Below are positions 22,765-32,573 of a DNA stretch of 64,000 nt, one piece after another. The notes below the pieces were generated by a model. It did no database searches, was not told where the DNA came from, and was given only the letters and a program-made list of their open reading frames with translations. Each line of letters starts with the position of its first letter. The first letter of the stretch is position 1. Both the position numbers and the translations under genes were made by a program. Origin of the DNA: Desulfamplus sp. (GTDB lineage Bacteria > Desulfobacterota > Desulfobacteria > Desulfobacterales > Desulfobacteraceae); assembly GCA_015232555.1 (NCBI GenBank), contig JADFZJ010000002.1, positions 1-64,000 on the forward strand, given 5' to 3'.

Positions 22765-23688
22765 TTAATAAATGCTTTTCCCCAAAGCTGAAACAGCAAG
22801 ATTTACGGCAAGTTTAGCTGTCTTGTTTGCCTGATCTAAAATTGGATTTATCTCAACCAAATCCATGGAGGATAGTTTGTTTGAATCTGCGATTATCTCC
22901 ATACACAGGTGTGCTTCACGATAGGTCAATCCACCTGCTACAGGAGTACCAACCCCAGGTGCTTCAACAGGATCAATAGCATCCATATCAAGGCTTACAT
23001 GAATCCTTTTAATGTGCATAAACTTCATCAATGCTTTGTTGATAATTGTGCTTATCCCCTGTTCATCAATATCACGCATTGTATATACAGTTATACCGCT
23101 ATTTTTTAGTCTCTCTCTCTCTCTCTTATCAAGGTCTCTTATACCAATAATTACAACATTTTCAGGATCAATTTTCATACCTTTTCGACCTATGTTTACA
23201 AGAGATGAATCTCCATCTCCTATGAGTGCAGCAAGGGGCATTCCATGAATATTGCCGCTTGGAGATGTTTCATGTGTGTTGAAATCTCCGTGTGCATCAA
23301 TCCAAATAACACCAATTTGATTATCATGGGATACTCCGCCAATTGTCCCGATTGCAATCGAGTGATCTCCTCCAAGAAAGAGGGGAAAGGCTTGCTCCTG
23401 AACAGCCTCTCTGCCAGCATCATAAGCTTGTTCACACACTTTTGTAATGGATTTAAGGTAATTAATACTTTTTTGGTTAATACCAGTCTGATTCATTACA
23501 CTCTCAATTTCTCCGCCTCTATCTCGCACAGGAACCATCACATCACCTCTATCTTGAACCTCATAGCTAAGTTTTCTCAGCTCAGAAGCAAGACCTGTAT
23601 ATCTTAAAGCAGCAGGACCCATATCAACACCTCTGTGAAGCTGACCAAAATCCATAGGGATGCCGATAATTTTAATTTTTTTACTCAT
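22765..23688 (-). CDS. rocF: Arginase (ureohydrolase family)
   Basis: GGDHSIAIGTIGG, WIDAHGDFNTHETSPSGNIHGMPL, HVSLDMDAIDPVEAPGVGTPVAGGL. Confidence 0.92.
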   Translation of the reverse strand: MSKKIKIIGIPMDFGQLHRGVDMGPAALRYTGLASELRKLSYEVQDRGDVMVPVRDRGGEIESVMNQTGINQKSINYLKSITKVCEQAYDAGREAVQEQAFPLFLGGDHSIAIGTIGGVSHDNQIGVIWIDAHGDFNTHETSPSGNIHGMPLAALIGDGDSSLVNIGRKGMKIDPENVVIIGIRDLDKRERERLKNSGITVYTMRDIDEQGISTIINKALMKFMHIKRIHVSLDMDAIDPVEAPGVGTPVAGGLTYREAHLCMEIIADSNKLSSMDLVEINPILDQANKTAKLAVNLAVSALGKSIY

Positions 23689-23960
23689 TATTGTGTCCTT
23701 TTAGTAACAATTTTTATATCAAAATATATTTAACTATCTGTAATAATAATGCTTTAATTTTAAGTTATGGCTGGATTCTCTGCCATGTATGCTATTAAAA
23801 ACGACTATTCCTTTTATTGAACTATTGCGATTCAGTATATATCATATATAATTAGAAACATAAATTATACGAAATTAAAATGTTTAACAGAATACAACAT
23901 GATTCAAAGAATATAAATAGAACATTAACAACTATTTGACATAAGGATTTTATTCATACC

Positions 23961-24644
23961 ATGAGACCAGAAGAGAAGATACGCGATCAAGAGACTATAG
24001 ATACAATTACACAACTTATTAATAACGGTGCTGAAAAGATGAGTGTAATCATGCGGCATTCAGATCGTTTTTATCACAAAGACACTGCAATGGAAGCATT
24101 CATGGGGCTTACTGAAAAGGGTAAGGAGTTTGCCATGAAACTTGGCTCCCAGCTTCCTGAAAGACCAAGACCACGCCTTTTTTCCAGCCCTTTTGGCAGA
24201 TGTATTGAGACAGCGTATCTGATTGACAAGGGATATATAAAAACCCACTGTGTTTTTAATGGTCACAACTCACAGGCAGTTGAGCTTTCACCCTTTTATA
24301 TCAAAGATATTCATAAGGCAATTGATCTGGTAAGGGATATTGGAAACGGCAATTTTTTGAGAAAGTGGTTTGACCGTGAAATTTCTGAAAACATTATGCT
24401 CAATCCTGAAATAGCAGCAGATACAATAGCAGATTTTATGGTCAAACAGATTTCTGCTATTGACGATGGTGAAATCGCAATCTGTGTCTCCCATGACTGG
24501 AATCTATTTCCGTTAAAAGAGTATAAACTCGGACTTCCGCACGAAGATTATGGCTCAGTTGGCTATCTTGAAAGCGTAATTGTTTTTGAAAAAGAGGGAA
24601 AGAACTATATTGCCAACTATCAGAAAGAACCAATTCCATTATGA
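23961..24644 (+). CDS. Histidine phosphatase superfamily protein
   Basis: VIMRHSDRFY (RHG-like), LFSSPFGRCIETA, second-half His in CVSHDWNLFPL. Confidence 0.75.
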   Translation: MRPEEKIRDQETIDTITQLINNGAEKMSVIMRHSDRFYHKDTAMEAFMGLTEKGKEFAMKLGSQLPERPRPRLFSSPFGRCIETAYLIDKGYIKTHCVFNGHNSQAVELSPFYIKDIHKAIDLVRDIGNGNFLRKWFDREISENIMLNPEIAADTIADFMVKQISAIDDGEIAICVSHDWNLFPLKEYKLGLPHEDYGSVGYLESVIVFEKEGKNYIANYQKEPIPL

Positions 24645-24839
24645 TGATATAAGAACCGATTCCATTATCATCTTTTTTTATTTAAACTTCTTGACATTGA
24701 AAATTCAATATGCAATTTTTATTAAAAATATAAAACACAATGTATCAAATGAGTCGGAGTTTGTGGTGTTTGTTTTCAATTTAAAAAAAGTAAGAAGTTA
24801 AAAAGAAGTAATAAGTTATACTTTTAAGGTAATTTTACA

Positions 24840-24914
24840 ATGGTTAAAGAAAATCAACATAACAGCTTTTTTATATTTGGACGCTTCTTTTTTAGAAGCG
24901 TCCATCCGGTATAG
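24840..24914 (+). CDS. Phe-rich attenuation leader peptide, 24 aa
   Basis: ATG...TAG encodes MVKENQHNSFFIFGRFFFRSVHPV with 6 Phe codons; AAGG about 10 nt upstream; located directly in the leader of the DAHPS-prephenate dehydratase gene. Below the length cut-off of the ORF track. Confidence 0.8.
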   Translation: MVKENQHNSFFIFGRFFFRSVHPV

Positions 24915-25030
24915 GTACGCACACTTAATAAAGATTGCGATCATACCCTGGATGGACTTTAAAGTCTGTCCAGGGTTTTTTATTTTTAATGCCCTGGAAG
25001 CAGCACCGCTTTCAGGGCATTTTTATTTTT
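24879..25030 (+). promoter_or_regulatory. Transcription attenuator with two tandem terminators and mutually exclusive antiterminator pairings
   Basis: 1:2 GGACGCTTCT/AGAAGCGTCC; 3:4 ACCCTGGATGGACTTTAAAGTCTGTCCAGGGT + T6ATTTTT; 5:6 ATGCCCTGGAAGC/GCTTTCAGGGCAT + TTTTATTTTT; alternatives 2:3 GTCCATCCGGTAT with ATACC-CT-GGATGGAC and 4:5 TCCAGGG with CCCTGGA. Confidence 0.8.
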
Positions 25031-25065
25031 AAAAAGGGCTTTTATTTTCATAAGGAGAGTGAACA

Positions 25066-27033
25066 ATGATTTTGGTATTAGAAAAAGAGATTACACAGGT
25101 AAAAAAGAGTCAGCTCAAAAGTATTTTAGCTGAAAAAGGGTGCATGGTTCATGAACAAGAGGGGGGGGTACAGAATATTCTTGGCGTTATTGGAAGAAAG
25201 AGCCTGACCAAGGAGTTTCTTATGTCTCTTGAGGGGGTCGCCGATGTGGTGCCCATATCGACAGCCTACAAGTTGGTCAGCAGGCAGATGAAGCAAGATG
25301 ATACCATTATCAGAATCGGAAATGTGGAGATAGGAGGCAACAAGCTCACCATTATTGCAGGACCCTGTGCTGTTGAGAGCCGTGAGCAAGCAATGATAAT
25401 TGCAAAAGAGGTTAAAAAATATGGTGCTACATTGTTTCGGGGTGGTGCGTTCAAGCCGAGATCATCGCCATATTCGTTTCAGGGTCTTGAAGAGGAGGGA
25501 CTCAGGATTTTGGCTGAAGTTCGTGAGGTGACAGGATTGCGTGTAGTTACCGAAATAACCTCTCCTATGTATGCTGATCTGATGATGAAATATGTTGATA
25601 TTATTCAAATTGGTGCAAGAAACATGCAAAATTTTGAGCTTCTCAAATGTGCAGGCAGAATGGGTAAACCTGTGATTCTTAAGCGTGGGCTGGCATCTAC
25701 CATTGAGGAATGGCTTATGTCTGCTGAGTACATTGCAGCCGAAGGAAACCAAAATATCATTTTGTGTGAACGTGGTATAAGAACCTTTGAACCATACACC
25801 AGAAACACACTTGATCTGTCAGCCATACCAGTACTTAAACAGTTGACCCATCTGCCTGTAATCATTGATCCAAGCCATGCAACTGGTATCAGAGAGAAGG
25901 TAAGCCCAATGGCAAGAGCTGCAATCGCCGCGGGTGCTGACGGCTTGATGATTGAGGTTCACCACAAGCCTGAAGAGGCTCTCTCTGATGGTCCTCAAAG
26001 TCTGTATCCCAAACAATTCGGAAGGCTTATCCGAGATATTTATGTTATTGCACCAGTTGTTGGCAAGCAGCTTATTCATGATTATACAGGATACAGTGCT
26101 GAAAATTATGATTCATTATCATCAAGATATCAACTATCAGCAGGGGGCACTGGAACAGCAGAATCAGAAAATTCGAGACAAGAGAAACGTGTGGTCTATC
26201 TTGGAGAGCAGGGAACATTCAGCCACAAAGCAGCTATTCAATATTTCAGCAGTGATGTTGAAAGTTACCCTGTCCCGTCATTTCGTGATATTTTTGAAGA
26301 GGTAAAAAGCGGGGCTGCCGATTTTGGCATGATTCCAATTGAGAATTCTCTTGCTGGAAGTATCCATGAAAACTATGACCTGCTGCTTGAATATAAGTTG
26401 TTTATTACAGGAGAGTTATCTATTCGTATTATCCATAATCTGATTGCTCACAAAGATAGCAGATTGGAAGATATAAAACAGGTTTTTGCACCGCCCCCAG
26501 CTTTAAATCAGTGTAGAAGATTTTTAAATGCAAATCCTGATATCCGACTTGTTCCTGTCAATGCAACTGCAAGTGCTGTGAAATCTGTGGCAGAATCAGG
26601 AACTCTTGAAGATGCTGCAATTGGAAGCGTTGAAGCTGCCGCACTTTTTGGAATGACAGTTCTTGAAGAGGCTATTGAGGATAATCCCAGAAATTTCACC
26701 CGTTTTGTGATTATTGAACGGCAGATGCTCAATGATGAGCTAAAAAGCAACGCATCACTTATAAAGTCATCAGTTGTATTTTCAACATCCAACAAACCGG
26801 GTTCTCTGTTTGAGGTTATGAAGGTCTTTTCAGAAAACCAGATAAACCTTGTGAAACTTGAATCAAGACCGATTCATGGCAAACCTTGGCAGTACATGTT
26901 TTATGCTGATCTTGAAACAGATTTAACGAACAGCAGTGCTGATGGTGTGATAAAAGCAATTAAACAGAACACAGAATTTTTCAGGATTCTTGGAAGCTAT
27001 AACTGTGGTAAAAAGGGGAGTGACTCAATTTAA
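25066..27033 (+). CDS. Fused 3-deoxy-7-phosphoheptulonate synthase - prephenate dehydratase (with ACT domain)
   Basis: DAHPS: IIAGPCAVESREQAM, ATLFRGGAFKPRSSPYSFQG, PVIIDPSHATGIRE. PDT: VVYLGEQGTFSHKAA, MIPIENSLAGSIHENYDLL, NFTRFVII; ACT domain: KPGSLFEVMKVFSENQINLVKLESRPIHGKPWQYMFYAD. Confidence 0.93.
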   Translation: MILVLEKEITQVKKSQLKSILAEKGCMVHEQEGGVQNILGVIGRKSLTKEFLMSLEGVADVVPISTAYKLVSRQMKQDDTIIRIGNVEIGGNKLTIIAGPCAVESREQAMIIAKEVKKYGATLFRGGAFKPRSSPYSFQGLEEEGLRILAEVREVTGLRVVTEITSPMYADLMMKYVDIIQIGARNMQNFELLKCAGRMGKPVILKRGLASTIEEWLMSAEYIAAEGNQNIILCERGIRTFEPYTRNTLDLSAIPVLKQLTHLPVIIDPSHATGIREKVSPMARAAIAAGADGLMIEVHHKPEEALSDGPQSLYPKQFGRLIRDIYVIAPVVGKQLIHDYTGYSAENYDSLSSRYQLSAGGTGTAESENSRQEKRVVYLGEQGTFSHKAAIQYFSSDVESYPVPSFRDIFEEVKSGAADFGMIPIENSLAGSIHENYDLLLEYKLFITGELSIRIIHNLIAHKDSRLEDIKQVFAPPPALNQCRRFLNANPDIRLVPVNATASAVKSVAESGTLEDAAIGSVEAAALFGMTVLEEAIEDNPRNFTRFVIIERQMLNDELKSNASLIKSSVVFSTSNKPGSLFEVMKVFSENQINLVKLESRPIHGKPWQYMFYADLETDLTNSSADGVIKAIKQNTEFFRILGSYNCGKKGSDSI

Positions 27034-27053
27034 AAATTTCAACCAAAATAGAA

Positions 27054-27075
27054 GGGACGAATAATTATTCGTCCC
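27054..27075. terminator. Bidirectional terminator between convergent genes
   Basis: Perfect 22-nt palindrome GGGACGAATAATTATTCGTCCC followed by CTCTTTAT. Confidence 0.7.
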
Positions 27076-27088
27076 CTCTTTATAGTAT

Positions 27089-28477
27089 TTACAAAGTTTC
27101 GCGTAATGATTGATCAAAATTCAACATAATAGGTTCCATCAAATACTGTAAAAATGTCCTCTGCTCGGTTTCTATAAAGCAGGTGGCAGGCATGCCAGGA
27201 GAGAGCCAGACCTCATTTTTTTCAAGTTCGTTTTTGGGTACCTTTACATGAATAATATATGCTGTTGTAACCTGTCCAGTTGGGAGTCTATGTTCAACAC
27301 TATCCGCTGATATGTAAGATACTATTCCCATCATTGGAGGAGTTGTTATACGGTTAAAAGCTGCAAGCTGAACTTTGGTCTCCTGATTAAGATATACTTT
27401 TGTTATCATATCCTGCCGCAACTGAGACTCAATAATAAGATCAGCATTTTCTGGAACAATATCAAGAAGAGGTTCACCAGGTCTTATAACACCCCCATCC
27501 TCAGAATGAATTGCAAGATTTATTACTACACCAGTTGCAGGTGCCCTTATAGATAGCCTTTCATCAGCATCCAACTGGGGAGATAGCTGCATACTTATCT
27601 GAAATATTTCATCTTTTACACGGCTTAACTCAGTTGCTGCCTGCTGCCTGTAATCATTTTCCAACGACAGAATTGAGAATTTAATCTCTTCAATACTCTC
27701 TTTAGATTCTGCAATAACCTGTTCAAGCCGTCCTTGTTCGCCTTTTTGCTGTGCAAGCTGACGTTTAAGCGTCAAGAGTTGAGCCTTATCCATATAACGT
27801 TCTGCTGCCAATGGTGCCTTTGCTCTAATCTCTTCATCAAATGAGCGGATAATCTCCTGGTTAGATCTAAGTTCATTCTGTGTTCCCTGTATTTTCTCTT
27901 GAATCTGACGGGCACGAGTATCAAGACTTGAGATTCTGCTCTCTAAAGATAGTTTGGTCTTTTCAAACAGCTTGGTCTCTGCAAGAATTTTTTTGTCCAA
28001 ATCATCAACATCATCAGGCAGATTTATTGGAGGGGTGAAACTCTTCTTAAAATCTCGCTGTGCTTCAAGTCGTTCTGCCTCAATCATCTTAGATGCAAGC
28101 CGTCCTTTAAGGAGTGCAACAGAAGATGTTACTTGTGAGCTTTTTAATTTTATCAGGACATCTCCTTTATTAACCTTATCACCCTCTTTGACAAGAATCT
28201 TGCTTACTATACCTCCCTCAAGATGCTGAACTGTCTTTTTCTCCTGAGATACTTTTACAATACCTGGGGCAATAACTGCACCACTGAATGGCAAATAGGC
28301 TGCAACTCCGCCAAGTCCGCCAAAAAAGATCAGAATTACAAAGAGTCCTGCAATAATGATTCTTGATGGTTTTGGTTGATAAGTTCCTGTCATATCGTTT
28401 TTTAGTGCTACAGCGTTGTTTAATGCGACACTGCTTTTTGCCAATGGAATTTTTGCTAATGGAGTAGCGGTTGTCAT
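27089..28477 (-). CDS. HlyD family type I secretion periplasmic adaptor
   Basis: GAVIAPGIVKVSQEKKTVQHLEGGIVSKILVKEGDKVNKGDVLIKL; coiled-coil; VWLSPGMPATCFIETEQRTFLQYLMEPI. Confidence 0.93.
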   Translation of the reverse strand: MTTATPLAKIPLAKSSVALNNAVALKNDMTGTYQPKPSRIIIAGLFVILIFFGGLGGVAAYLPFSGAVIAPGIVKVSQEKKTVQHLEGGIVSKILVKEGDKVNKGDVLIKLKSSQVTSSVALLKGRLASKMIEAERLEAQRDFKKSFTPPINLPDDVDDLDKKILAETKLFEKTKLSLESRISSLDTRARQIQEKIQGTQNELRSNQEIIRSFDEEIRAKAPLAAERYMDKAQLLTLKRQLAQQKGEQGRLEQVIAESKESIEEIKFSILSLENDYRQQAATELSRVKDEIFQISMQLSPQLDADERLSIRAPATGVVINLAIHSEDGGVIRPGEPLLDIVPENADLIIESQLRQDMITKVYLNQETKVQLAAFNRITTPPMMGIVSYISADSVEHRLPTGQVTTAYIIHVKVPKNELEKNEVWLSPGMPATCFIETEQRTFLQYLMEPIMLNFDQSLRETL

Positions 28478-28478
28478 A

Positions 28479-30326
28479 TCAGTTCACCAATCCTTTATTT
28501 ATATCTCCTGGTTGAGGGAGTACGGTTTTATTGCTGTTTCCAGAGCCTGCTGCCTGTGTGGTACCACCATTGCCGCCTCCATTTCCACCACTTCCACCAT
28601 TTCCTCCAAATGGACTTACTGTTCCAACGCCTCCGCCGCCTGATGTTGCAGGAGGTGCAGCCTGTGGCGTTGCAGGGGGTTGCTGACCTGCGATTTGAAG
28701 AATCTCATGGCGAGGACCAAATCTTGCAACCTGACCATACTGCATTACTAAAATTTTATCGACAGAGATAAGAATAGATGGCTTATGAGTTACAATAATG
28801 GTTGTTACCCTTTCATGTTTAAGAATGGCGAGCGTCTGCATCAATGCCTTTTCACCAGCTTCATCAAGGTTGGAGTTTGGCTCATCAAGCACTATAACTC
28901 TTGGATTTCCGTAGAGTGCTCTTGCAAGTGCCACCCTCTGACGCTGTCCGCCTGAGAGGACAATGCTTCCTGGTCCTCCCCCAATCATTGAATCATATCC
29001 ATTGGGGAAATGCTGGATAAGTTCATGAACTCCAGCCTTTTGTGCAGCACGAATAACTGCTTCAGAATCAATCTCGCCAAGACGGGCAATATTTTGGCTA
29101 ACCGTTCCAGGAAAAAGCTCTACATCTTGAGGCAGATATCCAATAAATTTACCAAGGTGCTCTTGATCCCACGCATATACATCAGAGCCGTCAAGACGAA
29201 CCTTTCCGCCCATTGATGGCCAAATACCAAGAAGAACACGGCTCAAAGTTGTTTTGCCTGCACCGCTTGGACCTATCAAACCCATAATCTCTCCTGGAGC
29301 CAAGGAAAATGTAATGTTCCTGAGAAGATAATTTCCATTTACCACAAGCGAAGCTGCCTCAACATCCAATTTACCAACTGGATCAGGCAGTGCCATCGGT
29401 GTACGAGTATCAGCCTTTTTAATCAGCTCATTGAGACGCCTGTATGAGGAACGTGCTTCAAGAGTCTGCTTCCATGTTGACATCGCCTGATCAACAGGTG
29501 CTAAGGCACGTCCCATGATAATTGATGACGCTATCATTACACCAGGAGTACACTCATTTTTCAGGGTAAGATATGCACCTACGCCGTAGATGATAACCTG
29601 CATTCCAGTTCTGAAACTCTGGGATATCGCCTGTAAAACACCAGCAGCGTTGCTTGCCTTGGTCTGAAGGGTGATAACCTGATTATTCAAGGATTTCCAT
29701 CTTGCGTTGACACCGCCAAGCATACCCATTGAACCTACAGCTTCGCTGTTTCTAAGGCATAGAGAGGTGAAATTACCCGCAGCATTGTTGATGTTGTTTG
29801 CCATCTCAAGCCGTTTGCGTGTAAGAAGCTCCTGAGTGATACCAAGAATGAAGACCACTACAACACCGCCGGTTGCAACCATTCCCATTATAGGATGAAC
29901 CATATAGACAAACAGTAGAAAAATAGGCATCCACGGCATATCAAACAGGGCAAATATGGCATTACCGCCAAGATAGTTTCGTAAAATATTGACATCTCTC
30001 AATCCTGCAGAATAGCCAGATTTCTGGACACTGCAACTATCTTTGAGCATCTCTTTGAAAACTGGGCTTGAAAGGGAGTTGTCAATATCAACACCAGCCA
30101 TGACCAAAAGTCTTGATCTGAGAAAAATCAACATTGAATCCACAAGCAGTGCAAAAACAGCAGCAACAGTGATTGTCATCAAAGTTGGCATACTGTAGGA
30201 ACTGAGCACCCTGTCATAAATTGCCAGCATATACACCGAAAATGTCAGACTCAGTATATTGATAAACATACTGAAAATACCTGCAAAAACAAAATACTTA
30301 AACCACTTTACAATAAATTTAGTCAT
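28479..30326 (-). CDS. Type I secretion system permease/ATPase
   Basis: Transmembrane N-half; Walker A GLIGPSGAGKTTLSR; signature VLSGGQRQRVALARAL; Walker B RVIVLDEPNSNLD; Pro/Gly-rich C-terminal tail. Confidence 0.94.
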   Translation of the reverse strand: MTKFIVKWFKYFVFAGIFSMFINILSLTFSVYMLAIYDRVLSSYSMPTLMTITVAAVFALLVDSMLIFLRSRLLVMAGVDIDNSLSSPVFKEMLKDSCSVQKSGYSAGLRDVNILRNYLGGNAIFALFDMPWMPIFLLFVYMVHPIMGMVATGGVVVVFILGITQELLTRKRLEMANNINNAAGNFTSLCLRNSEAVGSMGMLGGVNARWKSLNNQVITLQTKASNAAGVLQAISQSFRTGMQVIIYGVGAYLTLKNECTPGVMIASSIIMGRALAPVDQAMSTWKQTLEARSSYRRLNELIKKADTRTPMALPDPVGKLDVEAASLVVNGNYLLRNITFSLAPGEIMGLIGPSGAGKTTLSRVLLGIWPSMGGKVRLDGSDVYAWDQEHLGKFIGYLPQDVELFPGTVSQNIARLGEIDSEAVIRAAQKAGVHELIQHFPNGYDSMIGGGPGSIVLSGGQRQRVALARALYGNPRVIVLDEPNSNLDEAGEKALMQTLAILKHERVTTIIVTHKPSILISVDKILVMQYGQVARFGPRHEILQIAGQQPPATPQAAPPATSGGGGVGTVSPFGGNGGSGGNGGGNGGTTQAAGSGNSNKTVLPQPGDINKGLVN

Positions 30327-30415
30327 AATACGCCTTGCAATAATGCCCTGTTAATAACTTATAAACTTCCTGAATTGATATATCTAAAAACACATAAAAT
30401 GTGACTTAGATTGTT

Positions 30416-31798
30416 CTATTCAGCGTTTCTGGCTGTGTCTTCGACTCCTTCTGCTGTCCAGAAATCAAGCTCTGCTCTGGCAAGCTGGTAATCCAATAAC
30501 GCCTGATTGTAACTGCCGTCTGCACGGGTTACCCGAACCTGTGCATCTAATACTGATGCAATTGTAGCAATACCTGCCTGAAACCGCTTATTCTCCATAT
30601 CGTAATACTCTTTTGATGCTTTGACGCTTTCAGCAGTTGCTTGTATTCGCCCTTCTGCTTCGGAAAGAGACATTAAAGCCGTAACAATGCCAGCTTCAAG
30701 CCTGCTTTTAATATCTTTTACCTGCTCTTTTATTCTTTTCATATCTATTTGGGAACGTCTCTTTTCATACCAACCCCTGCCACCGTCAAACAGACTCCAT
30801 GAGAGGTTTACACCAGCACTCCAGTAAGTGTTACGTTGATCAGAAGAGTTAGACATATCATAATCTTTATCCTGATCGTAGTAACCCGCATTTAACCTTA
30901 ACATAGGATGATATTTGCCTTCAGCAATTTTCATATCTTTTTCTGTCATCGTTATTTGGTGAGAGAGGCTCCTGAGGTCTGGACGGTGGGCAACAGCCTG
31001 TTCAAGACACTGTTTAGATGTCATGTTAAACCCCTTTGGGTAGTAATCAAGCGTACCTGAAAAGGTTGTATCTGAATTGAATGGCTGATTCATAAGGACA
31101 AACAGTTCAGATTTTTTACGGTCAACAGTGTTGTTAATTTTACTTAACTCTTGTCTTGCATCTGCAAGATCGACCTCTGCTTGTAGCACCTGTGCATAGG
31201 GTGCCATCTCTTTTTCATAAAACGCTCTTGCTGCTGCAACATCAGCTTCAAGGCGTTTTACTGTATCTACACCTACCTGTACATCCTGCTTTGCCTTCAT
31301 AAGCTGAAAATATACAAATTTGATCTGATAGATAAGCTCTGCTTGTGTGTAAGCCTTCTCCTCAAGAAACATTTTTCTACGTTCAATTGCTCGATCCCTT
31401 GAATTTACAAGACGTTTTCCAGCATAAAGAACTTGTGAAACACCTATATTGTAATTTGTGTTCTGCTGATCGATGTAATCTAAGTCTTCTCTACCTGATG
31501 AATCAACACTGACTATATTATTGTAGTTTGCCCCTGCACTGACCGATGGTAAAAAATCAGCTTTAGCAGCATTTATATCTTCTTGAGCCGAATCAACCAT
31601 AAAATTTGCAGATTTAAGTTTGGGGTTGCTCTCCAATCCAATTTTAAGACAATCATCTAAAGAGAGCACTTTATCTTCAGCAAACGCAAAATCTGAAATC
31701 ACATCAGATATAGAGACAAGAAACATAATAGTAAAAACGGTTGTGATACAAAATATATTTTTTGATAACCTCAAAGGAACTCCTCCTTTTTTAACCAT
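30416..31798 (-). CDS. TolC family outer membrane efflux protein
   Basis: LSLDDCLKIGLESNPKLKSANF...; repeated alpha-helical OEP pattern; signal peptide. Confidence 0.88.
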   Translation of the reverse strand: MVKKGGVPLRLSKNIFCITTVFTIMFLVSISDVISDFAFAEDKVLSLDDCLKIGLESNPKLKSANFMVDSAQEDINAAKADFLPSVSAGANYNNIVSVDSSGREDLDYIDQQNTNYNIGVSQVLYAGKRLVNSRDRAIERRKMFLEEKAYTQAELIYQIKFVYFQLMKAKQDVQVGVDTVKRLEADVAAARAFYEKEMAPYAQVLQAEVDLADARQELSKINNTVDRKKSELFVLMNQPFNSDTTFSGTLDYYPKGFNMTSKQCLEQAVAHRPDLRSLSHQITMTEKDMKIAEGKYHPMLRLNAGYYDQDKDYDMSNSSDQRNTYWSAGVNLSWSLFDGGRGWYEKRRSQIDMKRIKEQVKDIKSRLEAGIVTALMSLSEAEGRIQATAESVKASKEYYDMENKRFQAGIATIASVLDAQVRVTRADGSYNQALLDYQLARAELDFWTAEGVEDTARNAE

Positions 31799-32573
31799 TC
31801 TTTACTTCTGAAAGCTGCATACCAGCAAGCGAATTGGAGTGAGAGACAATAAGAGGCATGATACCTTTACGTACCCAGTCAGCAAGAACTGCATCCTCAA
31901 GAGCATTAAGTTTTTGCATGTCAATTGTTCTAAAACCGCCCACATTTATATTCTGACCATTCATATTTACATTGACCTGCCTGTCAACAAGAATGCCCTT
32001 ATCTTCAATCAGCCGAACAATATTTGAAGTTAGAGCCATCTCTTGCTGATATAGTTTCAAAAAATCTACAGCCTTTGTAGTCATATCAGTAAACTGACCG
32101 TTTGCAGTAAACATTATCTCCCCCTGAGAAGATGCAAAATGTGGGGCATCACGATCAATACATACTACATATTTATCCTGATTTTCCGCTGTATTTGGTG
32201 ATATTTTATCGTTTGCATCATTTAAATCTGAGGAAGATGACGTTGTCGATAAACCGTTTTCTGATGAATTGGCTGGATTACCAGCCTTAACAAGAATAAA
32301 TGGATATTGTCTGAAATATGCAGGGATGTAAGGCACTTTCCATGATCCATCCTGATTTATGAAGTTATTCTGATCACGGTTCAAGGAGAGAAGAACAACG
32401 GGTAAGGGGTTACCCTTGAGAAAGACAATCGGATAATATTTTGAAGCATGAGTAAATTCCGAAAATGAGATAGGGGCATTGGAGACATTTTTAGCAAAAT
32501 TATAATTTGTAATTGCTGTAAATCTAATATCTTGATGGTTGTTTTGCGTTAAAGGTTCTATTTTTGTAAACAT
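31791..32573 (-). CDS. SapC family protein
   Basis: FSEFTHASKYYPIVFLKGNPLPVVLLSLNRDQNNFINQDGSWKVPYIPAYFRQYPFIL is SapC-like; adjacent to T1SS genes. Confidence 0.8.
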   Translation of the reverse strand: MFTKIEPLTQNNHQDIRFTAITNYNFAKNVSNAPISFSEFTHASKYYPIVFLKGNPLPVVLLSLNRDQNNFINQDGSWKVPYIPAYFRQYPFILVKAGNPANSSENGLSTTSSSSDLNDANDKISPNTAENQDKYVVCIDRDAPHFASSQGEIMFTANGQFTDMTTKAVDFLKLYQQEMALTSNIVRLIEDKGILVDRQVNVNMNGQNINVGGFRTIDMQKLNALEDAVLADWVRKGIMPLIVSHSNSLAGMQLSEVKNG

